NCBI GenBank assembly: GCA_000310025.1
Contig: FN649728.1
Coordinates: 873,828-937,827 of the forward strand
Direction: 5' to 3'
Source of the DNA: Ectocarpus siliculosus
Lineage: Eukaryota; Sar; Phaeophyceae; Ectocarpales; Ectocarpaceae
DNA length: 64,000 nt
The notes under the pieces are model-generated. The model worked only from the letters and a program-made list of their open reading frames with translations, did not search any database and was not told the origin of the DNA. Of this stretch, positions 56,197 through 64,000 are shown piece after piece. The position numbers were made by a program, and so were the translations under genes. The stretch's first letter is position 1. Each line of letters begins with the position of its first letter.

Positions 56197-57946
56197 TCAC
56201 AAGCACATAACCTGCTCGCAAAGGTCATCACACATCACCCCCTTCTCGGCCAAAGCTCCAACCGACAAGATGTTCGCCCCTAGGTTGCGAACCAGCAGAA
56301 CTTCCACCGCTACCGGTACCACCGTGTTCTTGTCATTCCGAATTCCAAATTTTATCGTGCCTTTCTTCGTTGCATTTGAGGCACCACACGACCCGATGAT
56401 ACGCACGGCGCAGTCCACCGGATTACGAACATTTTTCGACAGGCGGGACTCGGTGCATATCATGTGGCTAGAAGCGGCAGAATCGATGTATACAGTCGTA
56501 TCTCCAACAGCGGAGGGATTCACCTGTTCCACTTGAATTACGTTAGTGTACGCGACATACTCTGTTCCATCAGACGCCTCCTCCGCCTGAAGGTGAGTCG
56601 TTGCCACAAGCGCCGCCTGCACCGGCACATCACCAGCGGCGCGCTCATCACGCAGCACCGCAGCAGGCACATCCTGCACCTGCACAACTCCAGCAGCGCG
56701 CTCCTCTAGCTGCGCCGCACCAGGCACCTTCTGCGCCTGCGGGTTGTCGACGGCGCACGTTTCCGCAGCAGGTGCCTCGTGCACCCGCATGTAGTCGTCA
56801 GGCTCCATCTGCACCTGCGTGTCATCTCTGATAACAATCTCGAAGTCCTCCAGCTGGCTGCTGGGTCCCTCGATCCGCGTAAACCACGCCTGGGTGGTCG
56901 ACTCCTGTGTGACATGAGAAGCCTGTTCCTTGGCTTCTTCCGCCTCCTGCGAAAGGCGAAGTGGGCAGTTGTGCCACCCGTGCTCTTTGGAGTTGTGGCA
57001 GCACCTGCACAAGCCCGTCGAGTTTTGACCATTGTCCCGGCCCCGTTCTCGACCGTTTCCACCGGAAGCTTGGCTAACGCGACCATTGCCGCGTCCGCCT
57101 TGCGCATTTCCCGCGCTGTTTCCGTGTGTCGAGGCACCTCCGTTGCTCCCGTTCGACGAACCGCCGCCCGTGGAACCATTCATTCGTAGTTTGGCCGCCA
57201 TTTCCTCGACGACCACGTCCGCCACGTTCACCGCGCCCCCCTTGCTTGCGGAAGGCACGGACTCCTCCGTGCGTGACAAGGTTCAAAGCTCGACCATGAC
57301 TGCCTGCCCCATCAACGCGGCCAGAGTCTTTCCCCCGGATTCGCATTGCGTGAAATGTTGTAGCACGGAGAGCGAGTACTTCGATATCAACCGTACCCTC
57401 AGCCGACCTCTGCGACTCACACAGCAACGCAGTCTTCAGTTCGCTGTAGTGGTTGTCCGGGAGAGCGTCATGCAAAGCGTTGGACAGCCGCTAGTCGACG
57501 ACAACATCGCCGAGAGAACCCAACTCGGTAGAAATGCGGCGCAACTCCTGGATTGCGCGCGACGGATCAAAATATTCGTCGCTTGCTGTGACGGCGACGG
57601 ATGCCAGTTGGGCGTGCAGCTGCTTCATCCGATACGGACCCGCCACCTTGTACTTCTTCTCTTGCGCCACAAAGGCAGCACGACCATCCCCATACTCAGC
57701 ATCTCCAATCGGCCCGTACCTCTGTACCACCTGTGATGCCGCGCGGGAGAACTCTCCTGCGCCGTCGGACGTCGACATCAGAAGCCGCATGTACAGCTCG
57801 CCATTTCTCTCTGCGAATTGCTCTATCGCAGTGGCATGCGCCGCCCGTTCGTCCGGGGCTTCATCTCCCGTCAGAGCTTCAAGAGGTTGTTCTTTTTCCG
57901 ACATTATCTTTCCGAGGCCAGACTTATGCATCAAGACAAGGCTCAT
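56197..57946 (-). pseudogene. Ty1/copia-type gag-protease fragment, interrupted
   Basis: Reads 5' to 3' on the minus strand. The gag helical part (57946-57491) has FAERNGELYMRLLMSTSDGA, AQEKKYKVAGPYRMKQL and ELRRISTELGSLGDVVVD, then an in-frame TAG at 57493-57491. The same frame continues as RLSNALHDALPDNHYSELKT. A frameshift near 57280 leads to the third segment (to 56197). It has a Gly/Asn-rich linker, a zinc knuckle (CRCCHNSKEHGWHNC) and a long acidic repeat-like spacer. The retropepsin motif follows as VYIDSAASSHM (usually DSGASxHM) and ANILSVGALAEKGV. It stops soon after, and integrase, RT and RNase H are missing here. No LTRs were found by eye. The copy cannot be autonomous. Confidence 0.8.
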
Positions 57947-58537
57947 AACCTAACAGCTCGACAACAGCTGTTGTATGCTGTGGCTGGCGAATGTGACGGA
58001 AGCTTGGGTAGTGAAACACAGAGTGATTTATTTTTCACACACACAGGCGCCCAAGCATTCTTCACCTGACGGTTACAGACTTGGAAACACGCCTTCACAA
58101 TGCCGGGGATAAAACCCACACAGCAGAATAGAGTCGTTCATGCACAACACAAATACCCCAACACCGAATACCTTTTCCAACAGGGCCGTCTGTTGTCTTT
58201 GGCACACGCTCCTAAACTCGCACGAGCCACTTTCATTTTGACGGACCGTGTCACGCAAACTACGGTACTTGTACCAGGAAACGCCTTTGTTCGTTTCTTG
58301 AGTATCGCACCTATCGGAGTCATCGCACCGAGGTGCGCGGGAAATCTATGTAGAACGTTCGCACCGGTATCGGTGATATGACACCCATCGGTGTTTGGCA
58401 CCGGGGTGCGATAAAAACCAAGATATAGTCTATGGATCATGTTATATATACTCACAGGATGGTCGTCGTGACGTGATACATTTCTTGTTATTAGTATGGA
58501 AAAAAAAAAAATGGCTCGATTTTTGTATTTCTATAGC

Positions 58538-59140
58538 AGTATGGACCAGACGCCGACTGTACATAGAAGTCGTACGAGTGTCGACTTAGTTGTGCTGTCT
58601 TAGCATCGTCCACGCACTTTTGCCTGGGCTGGTTTGTTGATTGGAGTCTTGTAGGTCGAGATGCAGCAGTGGGATTCTCGGGGTGTGGAGGCAAAAAGTG
58701 AACCAGAGCAAAAAATTGCATGCACAGCTCGATTACTGCTGTGTTTTTGCTACACCAGTATGGACTAGACGCCGAACGACGTCCGCGTACTACGGCAACG
58801 ACTTAACTGGATGGGATTCTTCCTGCCACGGCGAACCATAGTACCATGCGATGCAATCATCCGTTCGTGTGTCGTGCGGCTACCATATGTGTCGACGACA
58901 GGTACACATAGAGCTCTCGCCATATTGTCGTTACCGCGCAGGAGGACCCCTCGGAGATCTTGCACATGGTGCTACAACGACAGCAGTACAGCTGTACATC
59001 GATGTCGTAGGAGAGTGGAGTTGTGCTGTCACGGCATCTTCCACGCACTCTCCTACCGGTGCTTGGCGTCGATTGGAGTCTTGTAGGCCGAAATACAAGA
59101 GTGGGTTGGGTTCTCGGGTTGTGGAAGCAAACCTGCCTGC
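58538..59140 (+). repeat. Diverged direct repeats of about 450 bp spacing
   Basis: TGTACATAGAAGTCGTACGA with GTTGTGCTGTCTTAGCATCG and TTGATTGGAGTCTTGTAGGT (58558-58655) recurs as TGTACATCGATGTCGTAGGA, GTTGTGCTGTCACGGCATCT and CGATTGGAGTCTTGTAGGCC (58991-59089). ATGGACCAGACGCCGA at 58541 also recurs as ATGGACTAGACGCCGA at 58760. Confidence 0.65.
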
Positions 59141-59299
59141 AACAGAGAAGGCGGTGTTCTATTTACTACAGTATCCCGCTCAGCTTTTGTTTTTTTTGCG
59201 ACATGGGTTGCATATTTCTTTGCCACTGCCGAAAAAGACCGCTGGATCTTTACGCAGTCCATCTTTCGCATTTATCATTTAGCACGACGCAGGACGGGT

Positions 59300-59437
59300 C
59301 TACCTTCATCATTGTTGTTGTTGTTGTTGTCTTCCCAATAAAAACCGTTCCGATCTCTCTCTACCCAGTACCTTCATACGTCCGTACAGATCCAACACTT
59401 GACGCGGTCGATTCCCGTGGTCACAGGCTAACTTGCC
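59300..59437 (-). repeat. Repeat B, inverted copy
   Basis: The reverse complement gives GTGACCACGGGAATCGACCG, GTACGGACGTATGAAGGTAC, TGGGTAGAGAGAGATCGGAA and a (CAA)n tail. It matches 23712-23860 and, more weakly, 17935-18050. The simple-repeat tail always lies at the same end, as in SINEs or LINE ends. Confidence 0.65.
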
Positions 59438-59984
59438 CTAAAAGTGGCAACGCGCAAACAAACTGGCCCCGATGGGTCCGCAAGTCAAAAGAAATCAACG
59501 ACAGATATTCTGGAGTCCTCCGCTCCCTCTGCGCGCTATGCGAGGTAACAACTGAGACTAGGAGTCAGCATCACGGGCCAGAGAGAAAGAGGTACACCCC
59601 CTTGCTTCAATCTTGGTGCTTCACACGCAAGCAGAGACAAGGCCATCTGACCCAGAAAAAGAGAGAAAAAAGAGCGACAAAGATATAAAAGAGAAGAAGA
59701 GACTCCATCGTTATGTACATAACGTATACCTCAATTTTTCGGCTTTTCGATTCCGATAGACAAGACTACGGACTGACATGTCCCTTTCACCCCCGACGGG
59801 ACCGCGCGCTCGTTGAGTGCCGAAATTCTGCACCACTTCCTTGCCTCTCCCAACACCGTCCCTTCTTCCCGCCCCTACAAATCCTCTCCCCGTAGCAATC
59901 TCATAGTCTAGAGGGATCCGGACAACAACCCTTCTTCTTCCACTTTCTTTCCTCCTGGACACTCACCACCATCCGTCCTGGATG

Positions 59985-60019
59985 TTGGCCCCCAGCCCCC
60001 TTGGGGGGTGGGGGGCCAA
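59985..60019. repeat. GC-rich inverted repeat
   Basis: TTGGCCCCCAGCCCCCTTGG followed by GGGGTGGGGGGCCAA can fold on itself almost completely. The G-rich strand also has G-tracts of six and six. Confidence 0.75.
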
Positions 60020-60595
60020 TCCTTAACCCTAGTACATACATACGCATAGGAATATTAATAATCGTATATTCACCGCCAAAACTTGACTGTAGTACCTGCT
60101 GTACACTCACATTTTTCTCGCCCGCATTCTGAGGAGCTCCAGCGCATTCCAGGCATGGCGATGAGCAAGCTCGCTTTCCGCCTATCGTGTTCGTGGGACG
60201 GTAATGGTTGTTTTGGTGCGTCGCTCTTTGGTCACGGCACGGAGTGGGGAGAGGGCATGGAGACAGCGCGATCAGGCGGTGAACCTCGCGGGATTGCAGT
60301 CAGTCACCTTGCGCTCCTATTGGCTGAAATCAACAGTTGTGTCTCCAGTCACGAGTCATACTGCTGTAGCAGATACAAACGCATGCACCCATGTGAAGAC
60401 AACAACAACAACCCATGCGAACAATTCAAAGCCACATTCACCCGCAGACCTGTGACGGGGGCTTGAAACCGGTTAGTCTATGACCCCTTTATTTAGGGCT
60501 GGATCGCCTTTTGGGGACACTTTTTGTCCCCATCTTCTTCACCTGCTTTACCTCGCCAAGAATGGCATGATTTTCTCCTCCTTTGCACTGGTCGA

Positions 60596-60961
60596 CTAGG
60601 GGGGTGAGTGGTACACAGGGACGACTGTAGGTATGGATGCTTTGTAGAGTGGAGGAGTATGGGTAATGAACAGGTCGAATCGCGGGGCGATACGCCGCGG
60701 GTTCAACAGCGAAGTTGCGCTGCGTCTGTCTACCCTTGGGTGGAAAGCGCTACTAGGGGCAAGCGCGGAAGAAGTACCTAGCCCACCGTTGACAGGAGGC
60801 ACCGAGCAACCTTGGGCTTGAGTTAGAAGGTCTCGCTTTTCCTCTAGAGAAATATCTTGAAAACCTCTTTTTCGTGCCCCGTTCACCACGCTCCCGCCAG
60901 TTGCTGTCGTTACGAGGGACATAATAAAAACACACACAGAAAGACTACCCATTCGAGACAT
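60596..60961 (-). CDS. Candidate small secreted protein, unrecognised
   Basis: A single-exon ORF of 121 codons starts at ATG 60961 (ATCAAATGTC context). MSRMGSLSVCVFIMSLVTTA looks like a signal peptide, with cleavage probably near TGGS. The mature part has GFQDISLEEKRDLLTQAQGC, a Ser/Ala-rich stretch, ATSLLNPRRIAPRFDLFI and ends PVYHSPP. One Cys remains after the signal. No family was recognised. The frame is also open upstream to 61018 (19 more codons), but the signal peptide favours 60961. Confidence 0.4.
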   Translation of the reverse strand: MSRMGSLSVCVFIMSLVTTATGGSVVNGARKRGFQDISLEEKRDLLTQAQGCSVPPVNGGLGTSSALAPSSAFHPRVDRRSATSLLNPRRIAPRFDLFITHTPPLYKASIPTVVPVYHSPP

Positions 60962-61302
60962 TTGATAGGGATTATAGACAAGAGACGGCTCAGGGATGGA
61001 ACTGTCTGCACCATCCAATCAGCAGGCGTCGTTCGCTCTTTTCTTACATTTCAGAAATTTCGCAAGAACGCCATGAGGCTGACTCTAAACCTCATCTCAA
61101 ACCCACACGACAGGTGACAGGTGCAAGGTTGGCGCTGGGTGGATAAGTCCTCGTACCGGTGTCGGCATCTGGAAAAAAGCTGGGCGGCATTGGACAATTT
61201 CCACAGCAGGCAGGTGCGTGTGTGCGGCATGGCACCCTCGATGCTACATGCATGTAGGATGGCGTTGATACATAGGCTGATGTTGCTCGGATAGGTGCTA
61301 TT

Positions 61303-61532
61303 GGTTCCTGACGTTTTGTAGTGCCCAGGCCGCTCTTGTCCGCGCTGCTCTTGCTTCGCCGAACTCGTCGCAACGTCGCAACGGCCAACAACTTTTTTTT
61401 TTTTTTCCATGCTGGTGGTTCCTGACGTGAGTAGTGAGTAGTGCCCAAGGCCGCTCTTGTCCGCGCTGCTCTTGTTTCGCCGAACTGGTCGCAACGTCCC
61501 AACGGCCAACAACCTGTTTTTTTTTTTTCCAT
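61303..61532 (+). repeat. Tandem duplication of about 114 bp with T-runs
   Basis: Unit 1 (61303-61413) and unit 2 (61417-61532) both read GGTTCCTGACGT, GCCGCTCTTGTCCGCGCTGC, TTCGCCGAACT(C/G)GTCGCAAC, GGCCAACAAC and end in 10-16 T followed by CCAT. Confidence 0.9.
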
Positions 61533-61589
61533 CTACTGCTGTACATAAAACGAATACAAGGAGGAACTACATTATGTACACTGTTTTGC

Positions 61590-63350
61590 TGCCCAAACAA
61601 AGGACAGTATCGTGAGGTCATGCACAACCTCTACAGGTATCTAAGTTCAGGGTGTTCTGCGTCTACAGTATTGGCCGCACACGAGCCGAAAACGTCAACC
61701 CTGCTACATTGCTCTGCTGACGTTCTTGCCTTTTTGACAAAAGAGCGGGTTTTTCCCGCTGCATATGTGAACAGTCAAAAACGAATGCCAGAGAGGCGTG
61801 ACGCCGACGACATCCACAACCTGCGGCCAATGGCGCGTGATCATACACATGCCCTCTGCTCGAGTCCCAGAAACAGGACGTATTGTTCAGTGTTTATTTT
61901 CACATGGCCTGCAAACGTGAATCGAAGTGTTTTGGTGTTGACCTTTCGTGTTGTGACCTTTCGGATATTTTTTGTTGTTCCGCCGCGTGTGTGTTCCGAC
62001 TCTCACCGGCCACCGGTCCAAAACGCATGCCAGAGGGAGGCTATAGGCCGACGACATCCACAAACTGCAGCCAATGGCGCGTGGTCATACACATACCCTC
62101 TGCTCGCCCCCCACAAACAGAGCGTTTTGCCCAGTTTTAATCTCACACGGCCTGCAAACGTGGATCGAAGTGTGTCGGTGTTGACCTTTCGATCTTTTTG
62201 TTGTTCCGCCGCGTGTGTGTGCGTTCGGTGCTTCACCCGCTCACCCGCCACGATTCCAAAACGCATGCCAGAGGGACGCTTTAGGCCTACGACATCCACA
62301 AACTGAAGGCAATGGTGTGTGGTCATGCACATTCCCTGCAGACGACCCACAAGCAGGATGCTCATTGTCTTGTTCGCTACACACGAGCCGAAAACAAACG
62401 TGAACTGAAGCATGTTGTGTCCCATAAAAACCTTCAGTCTATGCAAAGTTCCTCACAACAAAAAGCGTTGTAAAAACGGGATGGCGTCAAGCCCATCCAA
62501 AACAAAAACAACTTGGATTCAGGCGTTTCTTACGCATGGTGTTCTGGCTTTTGGATTTGGGGGAAGGATCCTTTTCTCAGCCCCAATAATTATTTGGGCT
62601 TTTTACGCGGAGGAGAATGGCAACTTATCATACCAAATTCTCACAGCCCAAATATTTCCAAGGATTCCGGTCGGCCTGTTAGAAAATTGCAGGAGGAAAG
62701 TTGGCCCATTTTCCAACAGCGATCGGGTTGGAATATCGCTCTTGGAATTGGGGGGGGTCACCCCCTGGTCACACCCCGATCGTGTCAGGACGAGGAAGTA
62801 CACCATCTGCTGGCCACACAAAGGCCAGTATTAATAAGGTCATGCACAAACCCTCTGCAGGAGGTATCTACAATTCAGGCCGTTCTGCGTCGTGTTGGCC
62901 GCACACGAGCCGAAAACGTCAACCCTGTCACCTTGAACTGCTGACGTTCGCCTGACGGCCGAAAAAAGCCATTTTTGCGCCTGCTGCATGCGTGATCAGT
63001 TGAAAACGTACGCCAGAGAGAGGCCACCTCCACAAACTGCAGCCAATGGCGTGTGGTCATACTCGTACCCTCTGCTCGCGTACCAGAAACAGAGCGAATT
63101 GTCCAGTTATGAATGCACACGGCCTGCAAAACAAACGTGAACCGAGGTGTGTTTCGGTGTTGCCTTTTTGGAGTTGTCTTTTTTTTTCTGGTTGCTCCGA
63201 GTGTGATCAGTGTACAACACATGCCAGAGGGAGGCCTTTGGCAGACGACATCCACAAACTGCAGCCGATAGCGTGCGATGATACACGTGCCCTCAGCAGG
63301 CGACCCAAAAGCAGGGCGCTCGGCGTCTTGTTGGTCGCACACAAGCAGTG
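61590..63350 (+). repeat. Complex tandem array: two long and three short units, with one foreign segment
   Basis: The core repeated in all five units is AACG(A/C)ATGCCAGAG, GACGACATCCACAAACTGCA, GGTCATACAC and CCCTCTGCTCG (units near 61780, 62020, 62255, 63000 and 63210). The two long units (from about 61600 and 62805) also carry GGTCATGCACAA, GTTCTGCGTC, GGCCGCACACGAGCCGAAAA and CGTCAACCCTG before the core. Between the third and fourth units lies a unique segment, 62405-62804. No protein is evidently encoded. Confidence 0.8.
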
Positions 63351-64000
63351 TTTGTGCGTAGCAAAAAAAAAAAGTTAGACGTACGTAAGTGCCAATTCTC
63401 ACTGTACCGTGCTGTACATGCACAGGGTTAGGCCACTCCTCCAAGATGAAGCACTATGGCTGCAGATGTCTCCAATAGCTAGCGACGGACCCAAGTAGTA
63501 TGAAATTCCATACACCACAGCGCTAGAACTCAGCAGTGAAAGACCTCAAATCGGCCCAAAAAAAATAGGCAAAAGCGGCAGAGCCCCCACAGACGCGGCG
63601 GAACCTCGACCGAGCCGACGGTGTTGGATGTACTCACAGCATCAACAGATTATTGCGAGCAAGAATTTCCCGAGAAGATGGAGCGGGGAGTTTGGGGGTT
63701 CAATGGTTGCTATGGATTAGATTTGGTGGTACCAACTTTATCACATATTGCAGGTTTGAGGGTATGGGTGTCTACAACGGAATTTGTGTGCGTGGCTTGT
63801 GGTTCCTCACTTCCTTTTTCTGTGTATAATCAAGTCCTTTTTCCGGCTCTCACGCCAACCCCGGCTTCCACGCCCATACTCCGGCTATCACGCCAACCCG
63901 GCTTCCACGCCTTCAGGACTCCCACGTCCCTAAATATGCCTTTACATCAGGGCCACCACGCCACCCGGCTTCCACGCCACAACTATATTATACACGAGCT
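63351..64000. other. Right edge, no gene recognised, short tandem repeat
   Basis: From about 63848 to 63982 the unit CGGCTTCCACGCC recurs four times with CACGCCAACC/CACGCCACCC between copies. Nothing else is assignable. Confidence 0.6.

Noticed and set aside
62412-62834. 140-codon plus-strand ORF with hydrophobic stretch (LAFGFGGRILFSAPIIIWAF)
   Set aside because: Sits in the unique segment of a tandem array, has no recognisable domain or splice context, and the other frame is open too.

Overview
The window looks like nuclear DNA of a heterokont (stramenopile) alga, most probably a brown alga. The reasons are many short exons with mostly phase-0 GT-AG introns, long non-coding spaces full of diverged repeats, homopolymer G/C runs, a 2-Cys peroxiredoxin, an RBR-type RING protein, a fatty acyl-AMP ligase and the remains of copia-like and non-LTR-like retroelements. 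The organism assignment is inference; no rRNA, tRNA or organelle marker is present.

Layout. Bases 26-5011 (minus) hold the 5' six exons of a fatty acyl-AMP ligase (FAAL-type AMP-binding protein) that runs off the left edge. A 100-N gap and a smeared poly-G stretch lie inside one intron. Divergently placed, 7572-14136 (plus) holds nine exons that join in frame into a 2-Cys peroxiredoxin fused to a C-terminal thioredoxin domain with a CGKC active site. Bases 14.8-20.3 kb carry dispersed repeats, a strong 51-bp-arm hairpin and unassigned coiled-coil-like exons.

Bases 18-41.7 kb hold three diverged copies of a multi-kilobase block. Each carries a gene for a predicted type I membrane protein: signal peptide, two related Cys-containing modules, a Pro/Thr/Glu-rich stalk and one membrane span. 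Copy 1 (20398-22224) is intact; copies 2 and 3 are broken. Between copies 1 and 2 (22.5-31.6 kb) lie a near-perfect 58-bp palindrome, a small array of stem-loops, a pair of minus-strand acidic/basic ORFs and two decayed retroelement C-terminal segments.

Bases 41928-51411 (plus) give a 13-exon model whose phases all agree and which encodes an approximately 1300-residue RBR-type RING/IBR/RING2 protein with a long repeat-containing C-terminal region. Bases 51.4-64 kb are gene-poor: a broken copia gag-protease (56197-57946, minus), tandem repeats, one candidate small secreted protein (60596-60961, minus) and a complex tandem array at 61.6-63.4 kb.

The two best functional stories are redox (peroxiredoxin with a built-in thioredoxin) and ubiquitin transfer (RBR protein with a conserved catalytic cysteine but an incomplete second zinc site). 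All exon borders were read by eye from splice signals, phase and family similarity, and no transcript evidence was available.
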